From NCBI GenBank assembly GCA_050115915.1, contig JASFPP010000028.1:1-27265 (forward strand): DNA of 27,265 nucleotides, read 5' to 3'. Shown here one piece after another: positions 7,249-15,421 of the stretch; position 1 is the first letter of the stretch; each line of letters starts with the position of its first letter. Under the pieces are notes generated by a model. That model worked only from the letters and a program-made list of their open reading frames with translations. It was not told the origin of the DNA and did no database searches. The DNA comes from WTAW01 sp050115915. Its GTDB lineage: Bacteria > Acidobacteriota > Aminicenantia > Aminicenantales > Aminicenantaceae. The translations under genes and the position numbers were made by a program.

Positions 7249-8114
7249 AGGGTATTGCCATAATAGGAGCGGGACGGCTCGGTACATCCCTAGCCTTTGC
7301 TCTATCCAAAAATGGGTATGTGATCGATGCCCTATCCTGCCGATCGAGGGCTTCAGCCGAAGAAAGCCGGGAAAAGATCGGTCAGGGTATTTCAACCACT
7401 GACAATATCCAGGCTGCCTCCAAAGGAGGTATCGTCTTCCTAACTGTGCCCGATGATGGGATCGAGCACACGGTCCAAGAGCTTGCCGCTTCAACGCTCG
7501 ATTGGGAGGGCAAAGTCGTCTTTCACTGCAGCGGTCTTTTAACCTCCCATGTCCTCTCCCCGCTCCGTTCAAGAGGCGCTCAGACAGCTTCGGTCCATCC
7601 CTGTTTCTCTTTCCCCATAAAGCGGAGCGATCGAAATCTCTTCAAGGACATCTTTTTTGCGCTCGAAGGAGACGATCTAGCCGTATCTGTGGCCAAAGAC
7701 ATCGTCCAAAAAATCGGCAGCTCCTGCTTTATGATCCGCGCTGAAGACAAAGCCTGCTATCACACAGCCTGCAGCATGACATCCAACATGAGTATGGCGC
7801 TCTTTTATACAGCTCTACGTCTTCTCAGCACATGTGGTCTCGAGGAGGATGAGGCGAAAAAAATCCTCTGGCCTCTTCTCGAAGGAACTTTACATAATGT
7901 AAACAAAATTGACATTTTTGAAGCCCTCACGGGGCCTGTTTCCAGGGGAGATTTGACGACAGTCACAAAACATCTAAAAGAGCTCAAGAAATTCCCGACG
8001 GCCCACAAAATATACGTCGACCTGGCAAAACAAGCCCTGGAAATGGCAAAAAAGGCAGGGAAAACTCCAAGCGAAAAAATCAGCGCACTGGAGGCGTTGC
8101 TGGAACGTGAATGA
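7245..8114 (+). CDS. DUF2520 / Rossmann-like dehydrogenase-family protein
   Basis: A 289-residue protein with an N-terminal NAD(P)-binding Rossmann motif (IIGAGRLGTSLA, about 6-17), VFLTVPDDGIE, and the family-typical HCSGLLTSHVLSPL and SVHPCFSFP segments. A helical C-terminal DUF2520 domain follows from about 150. The architecture is like pyrroline-5-carboxylate or ketopantoate reductases, but the substrate of DUF2520 proteins is not established. Its ATG overlaps the stop of the NYN gene (ATGA), so the two are probably co-translated. The 3' end overlaps murB tail-to-tail by 35 bases. Confidence 0.88.
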   Translation: MKGIAIIGAGRLGTSLAFALSKNGYVIDALSCRSRASAEESREKIGQGISTTDNIQAASKGGIVFLTVPDDGIEHTVQELAASTLDWEGKVVFHCSGLLTSHVLSPLRSRGAQTASVHPCFSFPIKRSDRNLFKDIFFALEGDDLAVSVAKDIVQKIGSSCFMIRAEDKACYHTACSMTSNMSMALFYTALRLLSTCGLEEDEAKKILWPLLEGTLHNVNKIDIFEALTGPVSRGDLTTVTKHLKELKKFPTAHKIYVDLAKQALEMAKKAGKTPSEKISALEALLERE

Positions 8115-9024
8115 CTTCTTCCACGAGGTCGACGCCATACTCTTCTCTGATCCTTTTTTTAAGCTCGGACGCTAAACGCAGAACATCTCTCGAACGGGCA
8201 TTTCCACGATTTGTGATAAAATTGGCGTGTCCTTGATAAACTTGGGCATCGCCCTCCCTCAGCCCCTTAGCACCAACGCGATCCAGGAGTTTGGCAGCAG
8301 CAATCTTTGTCCCATCCGGTAAGACAGGATTTTGAAAATAGCTGCCCGCACAGGCTACCTCCCAGGGAGGATGTCGGTCTTTGCGGCGTTCCAGGTAATC
8401 TTCAATATTCGCCTCTATGAAAGGCCGCGTCCGCTCCTCGACCTGTAAAACCACCTCTAGAACGACAGCCGGTCGATCTTTGATCGTGCTATAGCGGTAA
8501 TCAAAAGAAAAATATTCCCGGTTCTTCCGGAGTTCCCGGCCTGTTTCATCATAAAGCAAAGCCTCGACAACGCGGTCTCCAATCGCCTCATTAAAAGCAC
8601 CGGCGTTTCCGTACAGGGCCCCACCGACAGTTCCGGGAATCCCTGCCATAAATTCCAACCCCCCCAGTCCGTTTTCTGTACACCAATCGAGCACATCCTT
8701 CAGCGAGCTACCAGAAATGCACCGGATGAGGTTGCGATCCTGCCGGTCGACTCCTTCAGCCTGGTTTTTAATGACAAGCCCGCGGAATCCTTCGTCATCA
8801 AACAACAGATTGAAGCCCCCACCCATGATGGTGTAATACACGGAAAATTCACGAGCCACCGAGATGGCTTTTTTCAAATCATCGGCGGTTCGTGCACAAA
8901 AAAAATAATCGGCTTCACCGCCGATCCTGAAATGGGAATAATCCGAAAGACGGACAGAAAAATCGAGAGAATTTCCTAGAGTTTCTTTAAATATTTCAGG
9001 AAAATCTTTCATCCCGCTTTTCAT
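8080..9024 (-). CDS. murB: UDP-N-acetylenolpyruvoylglucosamine reductase MurB
   Basis: 314 residues. MurB is the FAD enzyme that reduces the MurA product to UDP-MurNAc in the cytoplasm. The FAD-binding GGGFNLL (68-74), MAGIPGTVGGALYGNAGAF (126-144), YRYSTIKD (176-183), the catalytic Ser228 in AGSYFQNP, KLLDRVGAKG and the closing acidic residues near 302-303 are all present. The first ATG at 9024 is used here, and an in-frame ATG four codons later is an alternative. It lies opposite the DUF2520 gene and overlaps its end by 35 bases, and it is divergent from the secreted TPR gene across a 328-base gap. murA is about 4 kb away on the other strand, so the two are not one operon. Confidence 0.96.
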   Translation of the reverse strand: MKSGMKDFPEIFKETLGNSLDFSVRLSDYSHFRIGGEADYFFCARTADDLKKAISVAREFSVYYTIMGGGFNLLFDDEGFRGLVIKNQAEGVDRQDRNLIRCISGSSLKDVLDWCTENGLGGLEFMAGIPGTVGGALYGNAGAFNEAIGDRVVEALLYDETGRELRKNREYFSFDYRYSTIKDRPAVVLEVVLQVEERTRPFIEANIEDYLERRKDRHPPWEVACAGSYFQNPVLPDGTKIAAAKLLDRVGAKGLREGDAQVYQGHANFITNRGNARSRDVLRLASELKKRIREEYGVDLVEEVIHVPATPPVR

Positions 9025-9103
9025 GTTGCCATTCTATCCTATATCATCCTAAAAGTCTAAATCCACTCCCTCCGGAACAGCAAAGCGATGAGGCCCCACA
9101 AAT

Positions 9104-9119
9104 ATCCAATATTTTGGAT
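9104..9119. promoter_or_regulatory. Dyad upstream of the sigma-54 promoter (possible enhancer site)
   Basis: ATCCAA-TATT-TTGGAT is a perfect 6-base dyad centred near 9111.5, about 127 bases before the predicted sigma-54 start. That is the usual distance for an NtrC-type enhancer-binding protein site. No such activator gene lies in this window, so the regulator is unknown. Confidence 0.4.
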
Positions 9120-9212
9120 TCTGCACACAAAACCTTAAAAAACTTTACGAGATGAGGTAAAATGACGCGGAATTTACGATAAATCACATGAGTGGGCGGT
9201 TGACTTTAAATA

Positions 9213-9228
9213 TGGCACAGTTTTTGCT
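9213..9228 (+). promoter_or_regulatory. Sigma-54 (RpoN) promoter
   Basis: TGGCACAGTTTTTGCT matches the -24/-12 consensus TGGCAC-N5-TTGCW exactly, with the required 10 bases between the GG and GC doublets. It faces the secreted TPR gene at 9353, with a predicted start near 9239 and a leader of about 114 bases. Confidence 0.75.
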
Positions 9229-9270
9229 ACTATCAAGAATAGTTGAAAAGAAATTGCATTTTACCTTGTA

Positions 9271-9305
9271 ATTATGCTAATATTTCGTGATTATGCTAAT
9301 ATTTT
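9271..9305 (+). repeat. Tandem 15-base repeat of an extended -10-like sequence
   Basis: ATTATGCTAATATTT occurs at 9271-9285 and 9290-9304, a period of 19 bases. Each copy contains TGC-TAATAT, an extended -10. The first copy has a TTGCAT at 9254-9259 with an 18-base spacer, which makes a plausible sigma-70 promoter downstream of the sigma-54 site. The second has no good -35. Confidence 0.5.
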
Positions 9306-9352
9306 GCTTTCCCTTTGTGAATAAGAATTAATCCAACATAGAGAGGTTGACC

Positions 9353-10504
9353 ATGAAAAGAACAGCACTCACAGCCATTACTTTAGCTCTCCTCATCGTA
9401 ATCCCCGTGATCAGTCAGGAAAACACCTGCGATCAAGCTTACATCAAAGCCATGACAACAGCCGATGCCGGCCAGCGGGCCAAACTCCTCAAAGATTACC
9501 TGGCCCAATGTGGCGGAAAAGGATCCCAGTACGAAAATTTTGCCTACGCAAACCTGTGCATAACTCCTTACAACGGCAAAACAACTGGCGAGACCATCGA
9601 GTATGGGGAAAAGGCCATAGCCTTGGGAGGCCTGGATGACCTTATGAAATTCCAGGTCCTCGTAATAGTGGCATCCGTCTACGGACAGCAAGGTGCCAAT
9701 CTGGCGAAGGCTAAAAACTATGCGCAGCAAGCCATCCAGCTTGGCAAGGCACAAAATAACAACAAGCTCGTAGGAACAGCCTACTTCGTGCAAGGCCAGG
9801 TGCAACACAAATCCAACGACCTGAAGGGAGCATCGAGCTCTTTCATCAGCGCCTACAACATTCTGAAAAACAAACAGATTGCGAACGAGCTCAAGAAGGT
9901 CGCTAAGGGTCTCTATGATGCCAAATCCTATGCCGACGCCGCAAAAGCCTGGAAAGTCTGCGTCACCGCATCGAATGACTATGCCTGTATTGTCTATCTG
10001 GCAAACTCTCTCAACAGATCAGGACAAAAAAATGATGCGCTGACGTACTACAAACAGGCCTACGCCAAGCAGAAAAAAGGCGATGTGGCCTACAACATGG
10101 GCGTCATCCTGGCATCGAAAAGCAACTCTACAAACAACGGCTCTTCAGAAGCGATCACCTATCTATTGGATGCAAGCTTTCTCTCGCAGGCCAATTCTAA
10201 AAAAGCCATGGACCTTGCGCAGAGGTTGTTCTTCAACCACGAAGTCCCCGGATATAACGATAAAATCAAAGAACTCTCCGACAGGAGTGCGAACCTCGAG
10301 GCTCTGACAAAAAAATTCAACGACGAGTTCGGTGAAAAAGACGAAGAAGACCTCTCTGATGCCGAAAAAGCGGAGATGGAAAAAATCCTGAAGGATATCG
10401 AAGCCGAACAGAAGGCCATCGAGAAAATCCAGGCCGAACAGCAAGAGGCCTTGGAAAAATTCAATGCGCTCATAGAACAAACAAAAAAGCGTTTGGGTAT
10501 CTAG
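9353..10504 (+). CDS. Secreted TPR-repeat protein with C-terminal coiled coil
   Basis: A 383-residue exported protein. The N-terminus (MKRTALTAITLALLIVIPVIS) is a signal peptide with cleavage expected around residues 21-23. The body has degenerate TPR helices (about 60-300), for example the YGQQGANLAKAKNYAQQAIQLG and NRSGQKNDALTYYKQAYAK units. Residues about 305-380 are a charged Glu/Lys-rich coiled coil (DAEKAEMEKILKDIEAEQKA). It probably acts as a periplasmic scaffold, and no enzymatic motif is seen. The ATG at 9353 is preferred over a TTG two codons earlier because GAGAGG is correctly spaced. It has its own sigma-54 and possibly sigma-70 promoters, so expression is likely conditional. Confidence 0.88.
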   Translation: MKRTALTAITLALLIVIPVISQENTCDQAYIKAMTTADAGQRAKLLKDYLAQCGGKGSQYENFAYANLCITPYNGKTTGETIEYGEKAIALGGLDDLMKFQVLVIVASVYGQQGANLAKAKNYAQQAIQLGKAQNNNKLVGTAYFVQGQVQHKSNDLKGASSSFISAYNILKNKQIANELKKVAKGLYDAKSYADAAKAWKVCVTASNDYACIVYLANSLNRSGQKNDALTYYKQAYAKQKKGDVAYNMGVILASKSNSTNNGSSEAITYLLDASFLSQANSKKAMDLAQRLFFNHEVPGYNDKIKELSDRSANLEALTKKFNDEFGEKDEEDLSDAEKAEMEKILKDIEAEQKAIEKIQAEQQEALEKFNALIEQTKKRLGI

Positions 10505-10677
10505 CCCCTAATTTGTATAGGGCCCGTTTCTCAAGCAGCCCGTTTGGGGAACAAGCATCTTATCTTATCGGTCAGCTCGGAGCGTGGATTCTCCTTAATC
10601 CCTGTCATCCTTCAGCTTTTTGGGGGAATGGTTCTTAAGTCCTGCAAGTTTGGGACTTGACCCTGAATTTAATCGGA

Positions 10678-10706
10678 TTGAACTTTTGCTTTTTCTGTAA
10701 TAATAT
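10678..10706 (+). promoter_or_regulatory. Sigma-70-like promoter of ligA
   Basis: TTGAAC (10678-10683), a 17-base spacer and TAATAT (10701-10706). The transcript start is expected near 10713, about 58 bases before ligA. The rest of the 266-base gap from 10505 holds a CCCTA/TAGGG hairpin right after the TPR gene (10503-10521 region) and an AAGTCC/GGACTT hairpin near 10636, neither with a T-tract. Confidence 0.55.
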
Positions 10707-10770
10707 CAGTATAGTTCCGCCGATTAGGTGCTCGAAACCACAGAACCTCCAAGGGAGCGTATGAAATCCA

Positions 10771-12771
10771 ATGCCCCTCACACTAAAAGAGGCTAAAAAA
10801 AGAATTGGGGAGATCAGAGAAGACATTGTCTTCCATGAGCGCAAATATTATGTCGATAACGATCCGCAGATCTCCGATTATGAATTCGATATGCTCCTCA
10901 AGGAGCTTTCAAGTCTGGAAAAACAATTTCCCGAACTCACCACACCCGATTCTCCCACTCAAAGGGTCGGAGAGCAACCTGTAGATGGGTTTGTTTCCGT
11001 CGAACACCGAAGCCCCATGCTCAGCCTCGATAACTGCTACACGACGGAAGAGCTGAAGGAATTCGAGGAGAGGATACAAAAGATCATTCCTGCGGAAAAG
11101 ATCTCTTATGTGGCAGAATTGAAGATCGACGGACTGGGGATCTCCGTATTCTATCGTGACGGACAATTCGCACAAGCCATAACCCGTGGCGACGGTCTTA
11201 GAGGGGATGACGTCACATCGAATGTTAAAACGATCCGAAGTTTTCCGCTAGCCATTCCTCATTCCGGAGAGATTGAAGTGCGGGGTGAGATCTTCCTCCC
11301 GTTCGATTCATTCAGGAAGATAAACAAACGTCGAGAGATTGAAGATTTTCCTCCGTTCGCCAATCCAAGGAATGCCGCTGCAGGGTCCATCCGGCTTCTC
11401 GATCCCAGGGAGGTAGCGGATCGAATGCTAGACGTCTTTCTCTATTCACTGTTCACAGAGGGGGAGGAGAAAGAAAATCAGTGGAAAAGCCTCCAGACAA
11501 TGAAAAAACTGGGATTCAAGACGAATCCCCATTCCCGTCAATGTGAGTCATTGGGCGAAGTGCTCTCATTCTACGAAGAATGGCAGACTCGAAGAGACAC
11601 GCTCGATTACGATGTCGATGGCATCGTGATCAAGGTGGATTCTGTGACACAACAAAGACAACTCGGCAGCACATCAAAATTCCCGCGGTGGGCCATTTCT
11701 TTTAAATTCCCGGCCCGGCAGGCAACCACTCGAATTAAAGATATTATCATTCAAGTCGGAAGGACAGGAGCTTTAACCCCTGTTGCCGTTCTTGAACCCG
11801 TAAAGCTTTCGGGAACGACGATAAGCCGGTCGACGCTTCACAATGAGGATGAGCTCCGGCGGAAAGACATTCGTGTTGGTGATCATGTTCTTATCGAGCG
11901 CAGCGGGGATGTCATCCCAAAGGTTGTCAGGGTGTTCAAAGAGAAGAGGACAGGGGAGGAGGTGCCCTTCGATTTCCCAAAAGAATGTCCGGTGTGTCAC
12001 ACAACGGTCTACCGGCCTGAAGACGAGGCCATCTCCCGCTGTATCAATCCCTCCTGTCCTGCAAAGCTTAAAGAAGCGCTCCTGCACTATTCATCCCGGC
12101 GGGCCATGAACATTGAGACACTCGGAGTCGCCCTCGTTAATCAGCTTATAGAGAAGAATCTCGTTCATACCATTCCTGACCTCTATACGCTGAAGTATGA
12201 AGACCTTGTGGATCTTGAGAGGATGGGCCCCAAAAGCTCTTCAAATCTACTGGACGAGATCGAACGCTCAAAAGGGAGAGATCTCTCCAGGCTTATCTAC
12301 GCTCTGGGTATCAGGTTTGTGGGAGAACGAACAGCACAAGCGATCGCCGCCCATTTTAGAGATCTCGACTCTCTGGCAAAAGCGAGTGGTGATGCGCTGA
12401 TTCAAATAGAGGATGTCGGGCCCAAAGTTGCGGGGAGTATCGTCTTCTTTTTCGGCCAACCGGAAAATAAGACCCTCATAGACAAGCTGCGCGAGGCCGG
12501 TGTCAACTTTTTTTCTCAGGTAAAAGTGGCCTCCACAGAAGGACCTCTTGCCGGGCAATCATTTGTCTTGACAGGGAAACTCACACAATTCAGCCGCGAA
12601 GATGCCAAAAGAGAGATCGAAAGTAAAGGAGGCACCGTCACGTCGACGGTGAGCCGCAAAACGGACTATATCGTCGTTGGAGATGACCCGGGATCAAAGT
12701 ACGAAAAAGCCCTGAAGCTTGGCGTGCGTGTTCTGGATGAGACAGCCTTTCTGGCGTTGATATCTTCCTAA
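10771..12771 (+). CDS. ligA: NAD-dependent DNA ligase LigA
   Basis: A 666-residue full-length bacterial ligase that seals nicks using NAD during replication and repair. Domain Ia (YYVDNDPQISDYEFD, about 26-40) binds NMN. The adenylation motif is AELKIDG with Lys118. The OB fold follows, then a four-Cys zinc finger (CPVC and CINPSCP, about 410-432), HhH repeats (about 445-575, including GIRFVGERTAQAIA) and a C-terminal BRCT domain (from about 590, GPLAGQSFVLTGKL). The ATG at 10771 matches the family start. An out-of-frame ATG at 10761 heads only an 11-codon mini-ORF overlapping this start, which might tune initiation. The gene converges on the DUF4388/J-domain gene with a 9-base gap. Confidence 0.97.
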   Translation: MPLTLKEAKKRIGEIREDIVFHERKYYVDNDPQISDYEFDMLLKELSSLEKQFPELTTPDSPTQRVGEQPVDGFVSVEHRSPMLSLDNCYTTEELKEFEERIQKIIPAEKISYVAELKIDGLGISVFYRDGQFAQAITRGDGLRGDDVTSNVKTIRSFPLAIPHSGEIEVRGEIFLPFDSFRKINKRREIEDFPPFANPRNAAAGSIRLLDPREVADRMLDVFLYSLFTEGEEKENQWKSLQTMKKLGFKTNPHSRQCESLGEVLSFYEEWQTRRDTLDYDVDGIVIKVDSVTQQRQLGSTSKFPRWAISFKFPARQATTRIKDIIIQVGRTGALTPVAVLEPVKLSGTTISRSTLHNEDELRRKDIRVGDHVLIERSGDVIPKVVRVFKEKRTGEEVPFDFPKECPVCHTTVYRPEDEAISRCINPSCPAKLKEALLHYSSRRAMNIETLGVALVNQLIEKNLVHTIPDLYTLKYEDLVDLERMGPKSSSNLLDEIERSKGRDLSRLIYALGIRFVGERTAQAIAAHFRDLDSLAKASGDALIQIEDVGPKVAGSIVFFFGQPENKTLIDKLREAGVNFFSQVKVASTEGPLAGQSFVLTGKLTQFSREDAKREIESKGGTVTSTVSRKTDYIVVGDDPGSKYEKALKLGVRVLDETAFLALISS

Positions 12772-12780
12772 ATCGCAGGT

Positions 12781-14265
12781 TTACTTCTTCTTTTTTTTTC
12801 CAAAAATATCAGATTTAAAAACGCTTTTTAGTCCCTTTCCATCAAAAGACAGGAGGTCTTTCAAATCCCTGCGGCCGTCTTTGGATTTGGTCTTCTCAAG
12901 CCCCTTCAATTCTTTAAGGGCCGCTGGATTGCCGGGGTCGACTTTAAGAGCCTTGTTGAACTGGTTGGCTGCTTTTACTTTTAAATCTGCATTTTTATAC
13001 ATCATCCCCAACCCCAGGTAACCATCAGGACTCCACGGCTCCAATTTTATGGCCTTTATAAAATGTTGTTCGGCTTTTCTCATGTATGTCGGAATTTTTG
13101 TCTCGACCATAGCGAGCAACAAAAAATAGGATGATTTATGGGCATCCAACCTTATGGCTTCATCCAAAAAGGACATGGCCTCTTCATACCGTGCTTGGTT
13201 ATACAGAGTCTTGGCCTGACGGAATTTTATTTCGGCTTTCTTTGCGCTCCCTCTCCGGTCATCCACGGCTTCCTCGGCAAGCTCCTTATCGTATTCCGCT
13301 CTCTTATCTTCATCACTCAAAGTATGATAGGCCTTGGTGATGTGGTCAAAAACTTCGTCGATCATCTCTTTTTGTTCCGTGGCTAAACCCCGTTCGAAAA
13401 GGTCAGGGTGATATTTTCTGGCCAGCCCGAAATAGGCTTTTTTGATCTCGGCCTGGGATGCAGAGGCTGAAACGTCTAAAATTTGATAGAAGTTCATCCC
13501 CTCCATCTTTTGCTGGAATTCCTCAACATCCCTAAGCTGTTCCGCCTGCTCTTTGCCCATCGGCTTTGCTTCAGGTTTTTCTTCGGCTCCGAATACGCTC
13601 TCCTCCTTGCTCAACTCTACTAGGTTCAGACAATAAAAGAGATAAAGACTTTTCCAGAAAAAATCAGGATTCACGCCGGAAAGATTGAGGATATCACCTG
13701 GCAAGGAGTTCGGCTTGACCTTGCTCAGAAGTCCCTTTTCTTCTGCAGTAAGCTGAAGGTCGAGGCCTTTATCCTTGGGTGATATGGTTCGATATTTGAG
13801 CCAGCTCTCCAAGTTGGGATCGAACTTCATCCGCCGGATCCCATCCGCAATAAGGGTGGGAATACCAATTTTTGTATTCAGCTCCTCGAAGCTCAACTCA
13901 TCTCTCTCCTGGAACTTGAATGTCCCGTTAAAAAGAGGAAAAAGATTCAGCGTGACTTCTCTCATTTGATAGGTCAGGCCGTCCAGAAGATCCTGCTTCG
14001 ATAAGAGGCCTCGTTTGACCAGGACTTGACCGATGATCTCCATGGGTTCGATATACTCTTCGATGTTCTGATAAGCCTCATCAGAGAGTTTCCCCAACTT
14101 GTACAGGACTTCTCCCAAAAGTTCGTTTTGTTGGTTCGTTTTTGTAAAAACGAGATTGCCGCTTTGAAAATAGAGGTACTTCTGGATATTCTGGTACCGG
14201 AAAGCGAGCTGTCCCTGTTTTTTTCCAAAGTAAATTTCGTGGAGATAAAGGCCAATGTGTTCCAT
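12781..14265 (-). CDS. DUF4388-like / J-domain / TPR fusion protein
   Basis: A 494-residue multidomain cytoplasmic protein. Residues 1-210 resemble the DUF4388 (PATAN-type) module (LYFQSGNLVFTKT, GEVLYKLGKLSDE, GQVLVKRGLLSKQDL) common in gliding and signalling proteins of Myxococcota and Acidobacteriota. A charged linker precedes a J domain (about 258-327) with the invariant HPD at 286-288. TPR helices follow (about 345-455), and the tail is basic and ends in a Lys run. The HPD motif implies it can stimulate an Hsp70 ATPase, with the DUF4388 and TPR parts as partner-binding modules. No Gly/Phe or zinc region is present, so it is not a housekeeping DnaJ. A good minus-strand promoter lies at 14331-14359. 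Confidence 0.88.
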   Translation of the reverse strand: MEHIGLYLHEIYFGKKQGQLAFRYQNIQKYLYFQSGNLVFTKTNQQNELLGEVLYKLGKLSDEAYQNIEEYIEPMEIIGQVLVKRGLLSKQDLLDGLTYQMREVTLNLFPLFNGTFKFQERDELSFEELNTKIGIPTLIADGIRRMKFDPNLESWLKYRTISPKDKGLDLQLTAEEKGLLSKVKPNSLPGDILNLSGVNPDFFWKSLYLFYCLNLVELSKEESVFGAEEKPEAKPMGKEQAEQLRDVEEFQQKMEGMNFYQILDVSASASQAEIKKAYFGLARKYHPDLFERGLATEQKEMIDEVFDHITKAYHTLSDEDKRAEYDKELAEEAVDDRRGSAKKAEIKFRQAKTLYNQARYEEAMSFLDEAIRLDAHKSSYFLLLAMVETKIPTYMRKAEQHFIKAIKLEPWSPDGYLGLGMMYKNADLKVKAANQFNKALKVDPGNPAALKELKGLEKTKSKDGRRDLKDLLSFDGKGLKSVFKSDIFGKKKKK

Positions 14266-14330
14266 AGGACTGTTTTACATTCTTATCGGTATATTCTTGT
14301 CACTGTTAATATTAAAAAGCACCGCTTATA

Positions 14331-14359
14331 TTTATATTGAAAATAAAATATTTTTTCAA
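14331..14359 (-). promoter_or_regulatory. Sigma-70-like promoter of the J-domain gene
   Basis: On the minus strand, TTGAAA (14359-14354), a 17-base spacer and TATAAA (14336-14331), both 5 of 6 to consensus. The predicted start is near 14324, about 59 bases before the start codon. Confidence 0.6.
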
Positions 14360-14536
14360 ATAGAATCTCGAATCCATAAGCATGCCCAAACCATGATGAA
14401 GGAAGCTCAAGTCCTTATGGAACGTTCCGATGAAGCGGTGGAGAAACTGATCGGAATTTCGTTCTCAAAATCACTCACTGGAACAGTCCGAACGTCACAC
14501 ACCTCGGTTTTAAAGAAGCTTCCTCAGGCTCTTGGA

Positions 14537-14565
14537 TTGCATTGGTTTCCGAATTGTGCTAATTT
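14537..14565 (+). promoter_or_regulatory. Extended -10 promoter giving a leaderless start
   Basis: TTGCAT (14537-14542), a 17-base spacer and TAATTT (14560-14565) preceded by TGC, an extended -10. Transcription would begin about 7 bases after the -10, at 14572-14573, which is the A of the ATG or its neighbour. No Shine-Dalgarno is present. Confidence 0.55.
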
Positions 14566-14572
14566 TTTTAGC

Positions 14573-15421
14573 ATGAAAGTTGTCCTAGCGCAGATTTCCC
14601 CTCACTTGGGAGATATGGACAAAAATCTCGATGTTCATGTGAATTTAGTCGAAAAAGCAAAAAAAAGTGCGGCAGAGCTGATCATTTTTCCGGAATTGAG
14701 CCTTACCGGATACACTCTTCAAGATTTTGTTCCCGATCTAGCCCAAAAGCCTGATGAGTCTTCCATCTTCGAACGACTGAAACAGCTGAGCAAAGACATA
14801 TCTCTTGTAGTGGGGTTTGTGGAGGAGAAAGAACGGGGACTTTTTTTTAACTCCGCGGCCTTTCTCTCGGGCGGGAAAATACGCCACATCCACCGCAAGG
14901 TGTTTTTGCCCACCTACGGGATGTTCGAGGAATTGAAGTTTTTCGGACAGGGAAAAAACTTTTTGACTTTCGAATCTCCTTTTGGAAAAGCAGGCATGAT
15001 GATCTGCTACGATTTCCTCCACTACGGCGCAGGTTATCTCCTTTTTGCCGGAGGCTCCGAGGTCATCATTGTCCTCAGTGCAGCTCCCGGACGTGGCATC
15101 TCTGGTGAGAACGGATGGGAGACCAGCCATATGTGGGAACTCATGGGAGAATCCCTCTCCCGATTTTCTACATCCTTTGTCATTTACGTCAACAGAGTGG
15201 GCTTCGAGGACGGCAAATCATTTGCAGGAGGTTCCTATATATACAATCCTGGCGGCAAACTTTTGGCCAAAGCATCGTACAGAGACGAGGAATTTCTGGT
15301 GACGGACATCGACCTGGAGGAGATCCGCACCTTTCGAAAAAAATGGCCTTACAGAAGAGATGAAAAACCTGAGATAATCCTGGAGGCTCTTAAAAGAATA
15401 GTCGAGAAATATGAAGATTAA
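14573..15421 (+). CDS. Nitrilase-family glutaminase subunit of glutamine-dependent NAD synthetase
   Basis: A 282-residue carbon-nitrogen hydrolase. The catalytic triad is Glu41 (FPELSLTGY), Lys109 (HRKVFLPTYG) and Cys145 (MICYDFLH). It ends 11 bases inside nadE and on the same strand, so it most likely supplies ammonia from glutamine for NAD synthesis. In many bacteria this domain is fused to NadE, whereas here it is a separate gene. The segment KVFLPTYGMFEELKFF matches the NAD-synthetase branch of nitrilases better than the amidase or carbamoylputrescine branches. The ATG at 14573 is chosen because MKVVLAQISPHLGD is the family N-terminus. It lacks a Shine-Dalgarno and sits at the predicted transcription start. 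Confidence 0.9.
   Translation: MKVVLAQISPHLGDMDKNLDVHVNLVEKAKKSAAELIIFPELSLTGYTLQDFVPDLAQKPDESSIFERLKQLSKDISLVVGFVEEKERGLFFNSAAFLSGGKIRHIHRKVFLPTYGMFEELKFFGQGKNFLTFESPFGKAGMMICYDFLHYGAGYLLFAGGSEVIIVLSAAPGRGISGENGWETSHMWELMGESLSRFSTSFVIYVNRVGFEDGKSFAGGSYIYNPGGKLLAKASYRDEEFLVTDIDLEEIRTFRKKWPYRRDEKPEIILEALKRIVEKYED

Larger units (their letters stand above)
9025..9352. other. Divergent regulatory region between murB and the TPR gene
   Basis: This 328-base AT-rich gap has no supported ORF. It holds a dyad at 9104-9119, a sigma-54 promoter at 9213-9228, and a tandem repeat of an extended -10-like sequence at 9271-9305 (the first copy pairs with TTGCAT at 9254-9259 through an 18-base spacer). An RBS-like GAGAGG sits before the ATG at 9353. 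No convincing murB promoter could be placed on the minus strand. Confidence 0.6.
14266..14572. other. Divergent gap between the J-domain gene and the NAD-synthetase genes
   Basis: A 307-base AT-rich gap. It carries one promoter for each direction (14331-14359 minus, 14537-14565 plus). The frame of the downstream amidohydrolase stays open back to 14255, but the added 106 codons look unrelated to the family and start inside the opposite gene, so I treat them as non-coding. Nothing else is recognised. Confidence 0.5.

Noticed and set aside
14255..14572. 106-codon in-frame N-terminal extension of the glutaminase, starting with a hydrophobic stretch
   Set aside because: The family N-terminus begins at 14573; the extension is AT-rich, begins inside the opposite J-domain gene and contains both promoters of the gap.
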